Shown: positions 5,805 through 12,764 of the stretch, piece after piece
How positions within the stretch are numbered: position 1 is the first letter of the stretch
How the letters are laid out: each line of letters starts with the position of its first letter
Assembly: GCA_045593005.1 (NCBI GenBank)
Contig: JAZNVV010000037.1
Coordinates: forward strand, 1 to 14,612
Source: UBA11475 sp045593005
Lineage (GTDB): Bacteria; Bacillota; Clostridia; Christensenellales; Borkfalkiaceae
Direction of reading: 5' to 3'
Length of the DNA: 14,612 nucleotides
Translations under genes and position numbers: made by a program
The notes under the pieces: model-generated
What the model saw: only the letters and a program-made list of their open reading frames with translations
Databases searched by the model: none
What the model was told of the DNA's origin: nothing

Positions 5805-5835
5805 GGTAACGGTCGTGTGAAACACGACCAAAACC
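5805..5835 (-). promoter_or_regulatory. Strong hairpin between nrdD and nrdG
   Basis: GGTCGTGT (5811-5818) and ACACGACC (5822-5829) form an 8 bp stem with a three-base loop, extended by GGT (5805-5807) with ACC (5833-5835) across an internal loop. It begins one base after the nrdD stop codon. Only four U residues follow on the minus strand, so it is at most a leaky terminator. It could also be an RNA processing or 3'-end protecting element that separates the amounts of NrdD and NrdG. Confidence 0.65.
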
Positions 5836-5836
5836 A

Positions 5837-8011
5837 TTATAAATGCAATACCCTTTCTTTAATTTCTTGCGTTCTACCCTGATTCCAGTACTGTGTACCT
5901 ATATAGCCACACGTACGACGGGCAACGTTCATTTTTGACTGGTCACGGTTTTTACAATGTGGGCATTCCCAAACAAGTTTACCGTTTTCATCAGGGATAA
6001 CTTGAATTTCACCATCATAACCACATACCTGACAATAATCGCTCTTTGTGTTAAGTTCGGCATACATAATGTTGTCGTAAATAAACTTCATAACCGATAA
6101 CACAGCAGGGATATTGTCCTGCATATTAGGAACTTCAACATAACTGATAGCACCACCAGGTGATAATTGCTGGAATTCACTTTCAAACTTTAACTTTGTA
6201 AATGCGTCGATAGGCTCCGAAACGTGAACGTGATAACTGTTCGTAATATAACTCTTATCAGTTACGCCTTCAATTATGCCGAAACGCTTTTGAAGATTTT
6301 TAGCAAATTTATAAGTTGTACTTTCAAGAGGTGTGCCGTATAATGAGAAGTCAATATTATGCATTTCCTTCCAGCCCTTGCACTTGTCGTTCATATACTT
6401 CATAACGGAAAGAGCGAAAGGTTTTGCTTCGTTAGCAGTATGCGACTTACCCGTCATATACTTAACACATTCGTATAAACCTGCATATCCAAGTGAAATA
6501 GTAGAATATCCACCGAATAAGAGATTATCAATAGTTTCGCCTTTTTTAAGTCTTGCAAGTGCACCGTATTGCCATAAAATAGGAGCGGCGTCGGAAAGCG
6601 TGCCTTTTAAACGTTCGTGACGGCAAAGGAGCGCTCTATGGCAAAGTTCTAAACGTTCATCAAAAATCTTCCAAAATTTTTCAACGTCGCCACCAGACGA
6701 TAATGCTACGTCAACAAGGTTAATAGTAACTACGCCTTGGTTAAATCTGCCGTAATATTTTGGCTTACCGTTTTCATCAACGTAAGGGGTGAGGAACGAA
6801 CGGCAACCCATACAAGTATAACAATGACCTTCACCATTTTTGTCAACTTTATATTCAAGCATCTTCTTTTCGGAAATATAATCAGGAACCATACGCTTTG
6901 CCGTACATTTTGCAGCAAGTTCCGTCAAATACCAAAATCTGCTATCTTCAGTAATGTTGTCTTCTTCTAAAACGTAAATAAGTTTAGGGAAAGCAGGCGT
7001 AATCCAAATACCTTGTTCGTTTTTAACACCTTGGATACGCTGTTTTAAAGTTTCCTCAATAATAAGCGCAAGGTCTTGCTTTTCCTGTTCGTTGCGTGCT
7101 TCGTTAAGATACATAAATACCGTTACGAAAGGCGCTTGACCGTTTGTCGTTAAAAGAGTAACTACTTGATATTGTATCATTTGAATACCCTTTTTAACTT
7201 CTTCACGAAGGCGCTTTTCTGCAATCGTTTTAATCTTTTGTTCGTCAGTAATACCAACAATAGAAAGTTCAGCAGCAACTTCCTTTTGAATTTTTTTACG
7301 GCTAACGTCTACAAAAGGAGCAAGGTGCGTTAAAGAAATACTTTGACCACCATACTGGTTAGACGCAACCTGCGCAATAATTTGCGTGCTAATGTTACAA
7401 GCAGTCGAAAAACTGTGTGGAGTTTCAATCATTGTGCCGGAAATAACCGTTCCGTTGTTGAGCATATCTTCAAGATTGACAAGATCGCAGTTGTGCATAT
7501 GTTGCGCAAAATAGTCTGCATCGTGGAAGTGTATAATACCTTCTTCATGAGCAGAAACAACATCCTGTGGAAGAAGAATACGCTTTGTAATATCCTTACT
7601 AACTTCACCAGCCATATAGTCACGCTGAACGCTATTTACAGTAGGGTTTTTATTACTATTTTCCTGCTTAACTTCTTCGTTATTACATTCAATAAGAGAT
7701 AAGATTTGTTCATCAGTAGTGTTAGATTTTCTTACAAGCGCACGTTGATAACGATAGGTAATATATTTTCTTGCAAGCGAAAAAGCCCCCCTAGCCATAA
7801 TGCCGTCTTCTACCAAGTCTTGAATTTCTTCAACGCTCATAGCGCGCGACATACTATCGCAAGTAGCCGTAACTTCTTCTGCAATTTGTTTAATGACTTC
7901 TGCCGATAATCTTTCGTGCTCGTTTACGCTGTTATTTGCTTTCGTTATAGCAGCAATAATCTTTACTATATCGAAAACTTCTTCTGCCCCACTTCTTTTG
8001 ATAATCTTCAT
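5837..8011 (-). CDS. nrdD: Anaerobic (class III) ribonucleoside-triphosphate reductase
   Basis: A 724-residue glycyl radical enzyme that reduces ribonucleoside triphosphates to dNTPs without oxygen, usually with formate as reductant. Domains: an N-terminal ATP-cone (about 1-95, beginning MKIIKRSGAEEVFD) for allosteric control by ATP/dATP; the barrel with the expected cysteines, including the TCMGCRSFLTP block; and a C-terminal zinc ribbon with C660, C663, C683 and C686. The radical site is G702 in RRTCGYIGTQYW. Length is normal. The start has AGGAGA eight bases upstream and matches the family N-terminus. It is followed by nrdG. Two NrdR-like boxes around the promoter predict repression by NrdR, whose gene is not in the window. 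Confidence 0.97.
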   Translation of the reverse strand: MKIIKRSGAEEVFDIVKIIAAITKANNSVNEHERLSAEVIKQIAEEVTATCDSMSRAMSVEEIQDLVEDGIMARGAFSLARKYITYRYQRALVRKSNTTDEQILSLIECNNEEVKQENSNKNPTVNSVQRDYMAGEVSKDITKRILLPQDVVSAHEEGIIHFHDADYFAQHMHNCDLVNLEDMLNNGTVISGTMIETPHSFSTACNISTQIIAQVASNQYGGQSISLTHLAPFVDVSRKKIQKEVAAELSIVGITDEQKIKTIAEKRLREEVKKGIQMIQYQVVTLLTTNGQAPFVTVFMYLNEARNEQEKQDLALIIEETLKQRIQGVKNEQGIWITPAFPKLIYVLEEDNITEDSRFWYLTELAAKCTAKRMVPDYISEKKMLEYKVDKNGEGHCYTCMGCRSFLTPYVDENGKPKYYGRFNQGVVTINLVDVALSSGGDVEKFWKIFDERLELCHRALLCRHERLKGTLSDAAPILWQYGALARLKKGETIDNLLFGGYSTISLGYAGLYECVKYMTGKSHTANEAKPFALSVMKYMNDKCKGWKEMHNIDFSLYGTPLESTTYKFAKNLQKRFGIIEGVTDKSYITNSYHVHVSEPIDAFTKLKFESEFQQLSPGGAISYVEVPNMQDNIPAVLSVMKFIYDNIMYAELNTKSDYCQVCGYDGEIQVIPDENGKLVWECPHCKNRDQSKMNVARRTCGYIGTQYWNQGRTQEIKERVLHL

Positions 8012-8046
8012 ACCTTATCTCTCCTGTGAAATTTATGTGCATTATA

Positions 8047-8075
8047 ATGGTACTATATATTGTGCTGATTGTCAA
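8047..8075 (-). promoter_or_regulatory. nrdDG promoter
   Basis: Minus strand -35 TTGACA (8075-8070) is perfect. With a 17-base spacer the -10 is TACCAT (8052-8047), four of six matches. A better hexamer, TATAAT (8046-8041), lies 23 bases from that -35 and has no good -35 at normal distance, so which -10 is used is uncertain. Either choice puts an NrdR-like box across the spacer region. Confidence 0.55.
8053..8062. promoter_or_regulatory. NrdR box, promoter-proximal
   Basis: The core CTATATATTG with flanks ACTATATATTGTGC agrees with the NrdR box consensus (ACACWATATATWGTGT). It lies between the -35 and -10 of the nrdD promoter, where a bound NrdR-ATP/dATP complex would block RNA polymerase. 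Confidence 0.75.
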
Positions 8076-8084
8076 GCACTTTTT

Positions 8085-8094
8085 CAATATATTG
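8085..8094. promoter_or_regulatory. NrdR box, promoter-distal
   Basis: The core CAATATATTG followed by TGG on the plus strand is a second NrdR-like dyad. Its centre is 32 bp from the centre of the first, three helical turns, which is the known spacing of paired NrdR boxes. The -35 hexamer sits between the two boxes. Confidence 0.72.
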
Positions 8095-8173
8095 TGGTTA
8101 TTTTTAAAAATATACAATGTATATATGTTTGGTAAAATTTACATTAATATTATAATCAAAAAATTAGATTATC

Positions 8174-8203
8174 AAAAAAGCGCCTTTATAATCAGGCGCT
8201 TTT
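8174..8203 (-). terminator. Terminator of the nifS-nifU-tcdA-rrf2-cysK operon
   Basis: AAAAGCGCCT (8176-8185) pairs with AGGCGCTTTT (8194-8203), a 10 bp stem. On the minus strand it ends in a run of six U (8179-8174), about 35 bases after the cysK stop codon. Confidence 0.9.
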
Positions 8204-8237
8204 ATAACTAAATAAATTATTAAATTTTTGGTCAATA

Positions 8238-9158
8238 TTAAACAAAATCTTCAACCGATAAATATCTATCGCCCGTATCGTGCAAAATAACGACTATCGT
8301 TTTACCCACGTATTTTTTTGCTAGTTCTACGGCAACCGACAACGTTGCCCCCGACGATATACCACACAAAATTCCTTCCGTCTTTGCTAAAATTTTGCTA
8401 AAACTATACGCCTCCTCATCCGTCGCCGTCAAGATTTGGTCGCAAACGGTATTGTCAAAGTTGGACGGTATAAAGTTCGCTCCGATACCTTGAATTTTAT
8501 GAGGGCCACTTTTACCCGTTGATATAAGTGGGCTATTTTTTGGCTCAACGCCGTACACTTTTATCGACGGTTTAACCTCTTTTAAGTATTTTGCCGTACC
8601 ACTTAAAGTTCCACCCGTGCCAACGCCTGCAACTAAAAAATCGACTTCACCATCGGTATCAGAATAAATTTCTCTACCCGTCGTTAAATAGTGCGCAAGT
8701 GGATTTGCAGGGTTGTTAAACTGACCGGCTATCACGCTGTTTGGCGTGTTTTTATTTAACTCTTCAGCTTTAGCAATAGCCCCCACCATACCTAATTTGC
8801 CGTCCGTTAAAACCACTTCAGCACCATACGCCTTCATAAGTTTTATTCTTTCAGCGCTCATATTGTCAGGCATAACGATAACGGTCTTATAGCCTTTAGC
8901 TGAACATATTGCCGAAAGCGCTATGCCAGTATTGCCAGAAGTGGGCTCAATAATCGTAGCACCGTTTTTTATCACGCCACGCTTTTCAAAATCTTCTATT
9001 ATTGCCTTTGCAACTCTATCTTTTGCCGAGCCTGCCGGATTGAAACTTTCAATTTTTGCAATGACCTTTGATTTAAGGTTATAAATCTTTTCTAAATTAT
9101 GTAATCTTAATAACGGAGTGTTGCCGACAAGTTCAGTTATACTATTATAAACTTTCAT
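8238..9158 (-). CDS. cysK: Cysteine synthase A (O-acetylserine sulfhydrylase)
   Basis: A 306-residue PLP enzyme that makes L-cysteine from O-acetylserine and sulfide. K46 in NPAGSAKDR forms the Schiff base with PLP, TSGNTG (73-78) is the substrate-binding loop, GTGGTLSG (180-187) holds the PLP phosphate, and GISSGA is present near 265. Length and N-terminus (SITELVGNTPLLRL) match CysK. The start lies one base after the rrf2 stop codon, and the end of rrf2 supplies AAAGGGG as ribosome binding site, so the two are translationally coupled. It is the last gene of an operon that begins with a cysteine desulfurase, so the operon both makes and consumes cysteine. No serine acetyltransferase gene is nearby. 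Confidence 0.95.
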   Translation of the reverse strand: MKVYNSITELVGNTPLLRLHNLEKIYNLKSKVIAKIESFNPAGSAKDRVAKAIIEDFEKRGVIKNGATIIEPTSGNTGIALSAICSAKGYKTVIVMPDNMSAERIKLMKAYGAEVVLTDGKLGMVGAIAKAEELNKNTPNSVIAGQFNNPANPLAHYLTTGREIYSDTDGEVDFLVAGVGTGGTLSGTAKYLKEVKPSIKVYGVEPKNSPLISTGKSGPHKIQGIGANFIPSNFDNTVCDQILTATDEEAYSFSKILAKTEGILCGISSGATLSVAVELAKKYVGKTIVVILHDTGDRYLSVEDFV

Positions 9159-9159
9159 T

Positions 9160-9579
9160 TTATACCCCTTTACAAGTTTTTAAAAGTAAATCTTTAAGAG
9201 TAACCGACTGAAGATATTCGTTGACAACTTTGTCAAGCCCCTTCCAAAACTGTTCGGTAACACAAGCGTCGCATCTGCCACATTTTTCGGAATTATCACC
9301 ATAGCACGCAACGGGTGCGATACTATTTTCCGTTTCAGCTAAAATACTGCCAACGGTGTATTCTTCGGGGTTTTTCACAAGCCTATAACCACCTGTCGAC
9401 CCCCTTTGGCTGACAAGCAACCCACCCTTTACAAGCGAATTTACTATTCTTTCAAGATATTTTTCAGAAATATCCTGTCTTTTTGCGACGTCTTTAACGG
9501 TAACTGCACCGTCGCTTTGATGTTCGGCAACGTCAAGCATCAATCTTAACGCATATCTGCCCTTTGTTGAAACCTTCAT
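9160..9579 (-). CDS. Rrf2-family transcriptional regulator (IscR/CymR-like)
   Basis: A 139-residue winged-helix repressor. MKVSTKGRYALRLMLDVA is the standard Rrf2 N-terminus, with the helix-turn-helix around 25-57 and the wing QRGSTGGYRL at 58-67. It has four cysteines, C92, C100, C103 and C106 (CX7CX2CX2C), in the region where E. coli IscR uses C92, C98 and C104 for its cluster, so it probably binds an Fe-S cluster. CymR-type members, which sense cysteine synthesis through a CysK complex, lack such a set, but the adjacent cysK leaves that model open. A GGGTG ribosome binding site precedes the ATG, nine bases after tcdA. Its likely operator is the palindrome at 12012-12028 at the head of its own operon, so autorepression is inferred. 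Confidence 0.9.
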   Translation of the reverse strand: MKVSTKGRYALRLMLDVAEHQSDGAVTVKDVAKRQDISEKYLERIVNSLVKGGLLVSQRGSTGGYRLVKNPEEYTVGSILAETENSIAPVACYGDNSEKCGRCDACVTEQFWKGLDKVVNEYLQSVTLKDLLLKTCKGV

Positions 9580-9588
9580 TTTAACACC

Positions 9589-10302
9589 CTAGGCTTTAAT
9601 TAAATCTTTAACAACTTCGCCTGCAATAATAAGTCCGGCAACAGACGGAACAAACGATATACTTGCAGGCGCTATATTGTTGCCTTTTTTATCATTTTCA
9701 TCAATACTTATAGGCGAAAGCGATTGCTCTTCCGAATACAACACTTTAACGCCGTTAGTGATATTGCGTTTAGATAATTCTCTACGCATAACACGGGCTA
9801 ACGGACAATATTTTGTTTTTGAAATATCTGCTATTTTAAACGCCGTCGGGTCAAGCTTATTACCTGTACCCATACAAGATATAACTGGCTTTTTTAAAGC
9901 GACAGCCCTTTCTATAATCATAAGTTTTGCCGTTACAGTATCTATTGCGTCTATAATATAGTCATATAAAGATAGGTCAATTTCATCAGCCGTTTCTTCC
10001 CCGTAAAAAATCGGATAACGCTTGATTATAACGTCAGGATTAATATCCTTTGCTCGCTCGTAAAAAACTTCCGTTTTAAGTTTACCGACAGTCGAATCAA
10101 GCGCAATTAATTGCCTATTTATATTGCTCTCTGAAACGACGTCATTGTCAACGACGGCAAGTTTTCTAACCCCTGCGCGAACTAATGCTTCAGCAACGTA
10201 ACTACCGACACCACCCAAGCCAAAGACGATTATCTTTTTACTATTAAGTTTACTAAATCCGTCCTTGCCGATAAGCGAAACGGTGCGTTTAAATCTTTCC
10301 AT
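9589..10302 (-). CDS. tcdA: tRNA threonylcarbamoyladenosine dehydratase (E1-like)
   Basis: A 237-residue ThiF/MoeB/HesA-fold enzyme that uses ATP to cyclise t6A37 in tRNA to ct6A. The N-terminal block has the FKRTVSLIGKDGFSKL start typical of TcdA, the nucleotide loop GLGGVGS (28-34), DNDVVSESNINRQ (52-64) and the DAIDTVTAK block near 117-125. The C-terminal half (GTGNKLDP, KTKYCPLARVMRREL) is TcdA-like rather than MoeB or ThiF, and no C-terminal rhodanese domain is present. An AGGGT ribosome binding site lies only three bases before the ATG. It lies between nifU and rrf2. In E. coli tcdA (csdL) is next to the desulfurase genes csdA-csdE, which fits this placement beside nifS. The substrate t6A is made by the pathway that includes TsaC at 13455-14474. 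Confidence 0.88.
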   Translation of the reverse strand: MERFKRTVSLIGKDGFSKLNSKKIIVFGLGGVGSYVAEALVRAGVRKLAVVDNDVVSESNINRQLIALDSTVGKLKTEVFYERAKDINPDVIIKRYPIFYGEETADEIDLSLYDYIIDAIDTVTAKLMIIERAVALKKPVISCMGTGNKLDPTAFKIADISKTKYCPLARVMRRELSKRNITNGVKVLYSEEQSLSPISIDENDKKGNNIAPASISFVPSVAGLIIAGEVVKDLIKA

Positions 10303-10329
10303 ATTACCCTATTTTGTCAAGTTTTTAGT

Positions 10330-10354
10330 GGTAACGTATCAATCAAACGTTACC
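10330..10354. repeat. Perfect inverted repeat between nifU and tcdA
   Basis: GGTAACGT (10330-10337) and ACGTTACC (10347-10354) form an 8 bp stem with a nine-base loop, 12 bases after the nifU stop codon on the minus strand. No U tract follows, so it is not a standard terminator. It may be an RNA processing or stabilising element, or a second operator. A TTGACA follows at 10320-10315 but has no -10 at the right distance. Confidence 0.6.
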
Positions 10355-10365
10355 AAACAATAAAT

Positions 10366-10791
10366 TTATTTATGACAGTCAGCACAATGATGAACGCCAA
10401 ATTTTTCCTCATCATAAGGGATATTGTTTTTCTTAAAATAGTCCACGATAGCAGCCTTGATTGCTTCTTCTGCTAAAACTGAACAGTGAATTTTGTGCGT
10501 TGGTAAGCCGTCTAATGCTTCAACGACAGCCTTGTTTGTAAGTTCTAACGCTTCATCAATCGTTTTGCCTTTAATAAGTTCTGTTGCCATAGAACTTGTA
10601 GCAATGGCGCTACCACAACCAAAAGTCATAAACTTAACGTCAACTAAAACGTTGTTTTCTACTTTGATATACATTCTCATAATATCGCCACACTTAACGT
10701 TGCCGACTTCACCGATACCATCGGCGTTTTCAATTTCACCAACGTTGCGTGGGTTTTTAAAGTGGTCCATTACCTTTTGACTATATAACAT
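10366..10791 (-). CDS. nifU: Fe-S cluster assembly scaffold, NifU/IscU-like
   Basis: A 141-residue single-domain scaffold on which Fe-S clusters are built from NifS-derived sulfur. The three cluster cysteines are C34 (VKCGD, with the stabilising D36), C59 (FGCGSAIA) and C103, preceded by H102 (IHCSVLAE). The N-terminus MLYSQKVMDHFKNPRNVG is typical. It has no ferredoxin or C-terminal NfuA-like domain, so it is the short IscU-like form. The tail ends HHCADCHK, adding a CX2C pair (C136, C139) near the end. The start overlaps the last 11 bases of nifS, and nifS carries the AAGGAG ribosome binding site, so synthesis of the two is coupled. No iscA, hscA, hscB or fdx follows. Confidence 0.95.
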   Translation of the reverse strand: MLYSQKVMDHFKNPRNVGEIENADGIGEVGNVKCGDIMRMYIKVENNVLVDVKFMTFGCGSAIATSSMATELIKGKTIDEALELTNKAVVEALDGLPTHKIHCSVLAEEAIKAAIVDYFKKNNIPYDEEKFGVHHCADCHK

Positions 10792-11968
10792 GTTCTCTTT
10801 CTCCTTTTTTAAGTTGATCCCATACAGGTGACATTTTCCTTAAAAGTTCAACAACCTGTGGAACTTTTTCTAATACGTAATCGATTTCTTCTACAGTATT
10901 TTCTTCCGATAAAGAAAGTCTTAAACTTCCGTGAGCGACTTCGTGTGGAAGTCCTATCGATAATAAAACGTGGCTTGGATCAAGCGAGCCAGACGTACAA
11001 GCCGAACCCGACGACGCCGAAATACCCTCCATATCTAAAAGTAAAAGTAAACTTTCGCCCTCAATACCTTCAAAACAAATATTTACGTTATTAGGAACAC
11101 GTTTTACTTCGTCACCATTAATTTTTGAGTGTGGTATCTTTTTAAGTCCTTTTATAAGTCTATCGCGAAGATTTGAAATATATTTACCGTTCTTTTCGAT
11201 ATTATCGCAAGCGTCTTTTAGCGCAACAGCCATACCTACGATAGCAGGCAAGTTTTCCGTGCCACCACGTTTGCCCTTCTCCTGCGCGCCCCCCTCGATA
11301 ACGTTTGAAAGGAATACACCCTTTCTTGCATATAAAGCGCCTACTCCTTTAGGTCCGTGGAATTTGTGTGCCGAAATTGATAACATATCAATATTCATAT
11401 CCTTAACGTCGATAGCAATGTGACCTGCAGCCTGTACAGCGTCGGTGTGGAAAATAACCTTTCTTTCCTTGCAAATAGCGCCTATTTCCTTTATCGGTTG
11501 AATAGTGCCTATTTCGTTATTTGCAAACATTATTGTTACAAGGCAAGTATCTTCTCTAATAGCAGACGCAACGTCTTCGGGCTTGATTACGCCGTCAGCA
11601 TTAACTTCGACAAGAGTTACTTCAAAGCCCCTCTTCTTCATTTTGTCAAGGGTGTGCAAAACTGCGTGATGCTCAAATTTTGAAGAAACAATATGTTTTT
11701 TACCCTTTCTTGCCCCTATTTCACAAGCAGTTATAATTGCTTGGTTATCAGCCTCCGAGCCACCTGAAGTAAAATATATTTCGCCAGCGCTTGCATTAAA
11801 ACAATCAGCAACTGTTTGACGGGCTTTATCAAGTTCTTCCTTCGCAGTCTGACCTACCGTGTGTAGACTTGACGGATTGCCATAAAAGTTAGTGAAATAC
11901 GGCAACATTGCATCTACTACTTTTTGACTTGTTTTTGTCGTCGCCGCATTGTCTAAATATACGAACAT
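10781..11968 (-). CDS. nifS: Cysteine desulfurase, NifS/IscS family
   Basis: A 395-residue PLP enzyme that takes sulfur from L-cysteine as a persulfide and passes it to NifU and other acceptors. The PLP lysine is K202 in SAHKFHGPKG. The catalytic loop cysteine is C324 in SGSACTSGSLDPSHVL, the long-loop IscS/NifS type (group I) rather than SufS. N-terminal VYLDNAATTKT and the GSEADNQAI block are standard. The ATG has AAGGAG five bases upstream. First gene of the operon nifS-nifU-tcdA-rrf2-cysK, with the promoter at 12042-12070 and a palindrome in the leader. Its neighbours suggest that it serves Fe-S assembly and perhaps tRNA modification. Confidence 0.96.
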   Translation of the reverse strand: MFVYLDNAATTKTSQKVVDAMLPYFTNFYGNPSSLHTVGQTAKEELDKARQTVADCFNASAGEIYFTSGGSEADNQAIITACEIGARKGKKHIVSSKFEHHAVLHTLDKMKKRGFEVTLVEVNADGVIKPEDVASAIREDTCLVTIMFANNEIGTIQPIKEIGAICKERKVIFHTDAVQAAGHIAIDVKDMNIDMLSISAHKFHGPKGVGALYARKGVFLSNVIEGGAQEKGKRGGTENLPAIVGMAVALKDACDNIEKNGKYISNLRDRLIKGLKKIPHSKINGDEVKRVPNNVNICFEGIEGESLLLLLDMEGISASSGSACTSGSLDPSHVLLSIGLPHEVAHGSLRLSLSEENTVEEIDYVLEKVPQVVELLRKMSPVWDQLKKGEREHVI

Positions 11969-12011
11969 TTTTTCTCCTTTTTCCCAAATAGGAAACCATT
12001 AACTTTTTAAT

Positions 12012-12028
12012 CATACCAAACTGGTATG
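12012..12028. promoter_or_regulatory. Palindromic operator, probably of the Rrf2 regulator
   Basis: CATACCA-AAC-TGGTATG is a perfect 7 bp dyad with a three-base centre. It lies about 7-23 bases downstream of the predicted start of the nifS operon. Rrf2-family repressors bind dyads of this type near the promoters they control, and an Rrf2 gene is fourth in this operon. No other copy was seen in the window. Binding is inferred. Confidence 0.65.
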
Positions 12029-12041
12029 CTTTATCATATAA

Positions 12042-12070
12042 GTTATAATATTTTTTTTCCCTAATGTCAA
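12042..12070 (-). promoter_or_regulatory. Promoter of the nifS operon
   Basis: Minus strand -35 TTGACA (12070-12065), 17-base spacer containing eight A, -10 TATAAC (12047-12042). The predicted start is near 12035, about 67 bases before the nifS ATG. The operator-like palindrome follows at once. Confidence 0.8.
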
Positions 12071-12085
12071 CTGTTTTAACATAAT

Positions 12086-12111
12086 TCCCACCAAAAAAGT
12101 GGGATTTTTTT
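12086..12111 (+). terminator. Plus-strand-facing terminator without an assigned gene
   Basis: TCCCAC (12086-12091) pairs with GTGGGA (12099-12104) around CAAAAAA, followed by seven T on the plus strand. On the minus strand no U tract follows. It would stop transcription that comes rightward from antisense to nifS. No plus-strand gene was found to its left in this gap. Confidence 0.55.
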
Positions 12112-12153
12112 ATTAGTGTTATTTTTAAAAACCTTTCCAGATTTTTATATAAA

Positions 12154-12177
12154 TAAAAAAATATGCTATGTGGCATA
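12154..12177 (-). terminator. Possible second, weak terminator of the tsaC operon
   Basis: TATGC (12166-12162 on the plus strand) and GCATA (12173-12177) form a 5 bp stem. On the minus strand it is followed by seven U (12161-12155), about 65 bases beyond the thioesterase stop codon. It would catch read-through from the first terminator. The stem is short, so the call is tentative. Confidence 0.4.
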
Positions 12178-12223
12178 ATTTCACAATACCGTTGACGCTA
12201 AAATTTACCCACAAAAAGAAAAT

Positions 12224-12239
12224 ACGCCCTTTTAGGCGT
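12224..12239 (-). terminator. Terminator of the tsaC-HD-thioesterase operon
   Basis: ACGCC (12224-12228) pairs with GGCGT (12235-12239), loop of six. On the minus strand it is followed by a U-rich stretch (ATTTTCTTTTT), and on the plus strand by TTTTT. It lies directly after the thioesterase stop codon. Confidence 0.7.
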
Positions 12240-12244
12240 TTTTA

Positions 12245-12757
12245 TTAAAATTCTATTTCGTCAATGTCTTTTTCATAATGGTAAGCCATTTCCTCATGCA
12301 TTGTGGCGTCGTCTTTTGCAACGTTTGACGGTTTAACTTTTATGTAAGATGCCTCTGCCTCTACAAGCAAATTGCCGTCCATATCGTAAAGTTCACCCCT
12401 AGATACGTACGCCCTTGAAGTGTTTTTTAGATAGTTAGCCCTTGCTTTGACTTTAACGCCGTAAGGAGTTGGCTTACGGTATTTTACAGTTAGCGTCATT
12501 GTTACGGCAAACATGTCTAAATTGTCTTTTCCGTCTACGGAATGCCAAATTACCCTACCCATAAGTTCGTCTAAAAGCGAGGCGACCATTCCACCGTGCG
12601 TTCTATCAGGATAACTTTGGTGCAACTCACTAAACTTTACAATAGTTGCAACGCTACCGTCTTCCATATTATAAAACGGTGCTTTTAAGCCCAAATCATT
12701 TTCCATACCACAAATAATACATTTGCGCGCGTTGCCTTGTCTTGATAAAACCTTCAT
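12245..12757 (-). CDS. PaaI-like hotdog-fold thioesterase
   Basis: A 170-residue cytoplasmic protein of the hotdog superfamily that probably hydrolyses an acyl-CoA or acyl-ACP thioester. The PaaI motif HGGMVASLLDELMG is at 54-67, with catalytic-type D63 nine residues after H54. The strands TLTVKYRKPTP and GELYDMDGNLLVEAEASYIK follow as in the family. An N-terminal CIICGMENDLGL (C13, C16) is a small CX2C segment found in some PaaI relatives. The C-terminal tail of about 25 residues is acidic. The start is eight bases after the HD gene, whose TAG overlaps the AGGTGA ribosome binding site. Last gene of the operon with tsaC and the HD protein. The substrate is unknown. Confidence 0.82.
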   Translation of the reverse strand: MKVLSRQGNARKCIICGMENDLGLKAPFYNMEDGSVATIVKFSELHQSYPDRTHGGMVASLLDELMGRVIWHSVDGKDNLDMFAVTMTLTVKYRKPTPYGVKVKARANYLKNTSRAYVSRGELYDMDGNLLVEAEASYIKVKPSNVAKDDATMHEEMAYHYEKDIDEIEF

Positions 12758-12764
12758 ATGTCAC

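Noticed and set aside
5837..8011. Shadow frames on the plus strand within nrdD
   Set aside because: Several open frames of 60-120 codons arise opposite the highly conserved nrdD coding sequence and lack start signals.
10315..10320. TTGACA as an internal promoter for tcdA
   Set aside because: No -10 hexamer lies 16-18 bases downstream, and tcdA would begin inside the promoter.
11889..12176. Minus-strand frame of 95 codons across the nifS promoter region
   Set aside because: It overlaps the nifS start in another frame and runs through the promoter, operator and terminator elements. No family resemblance.
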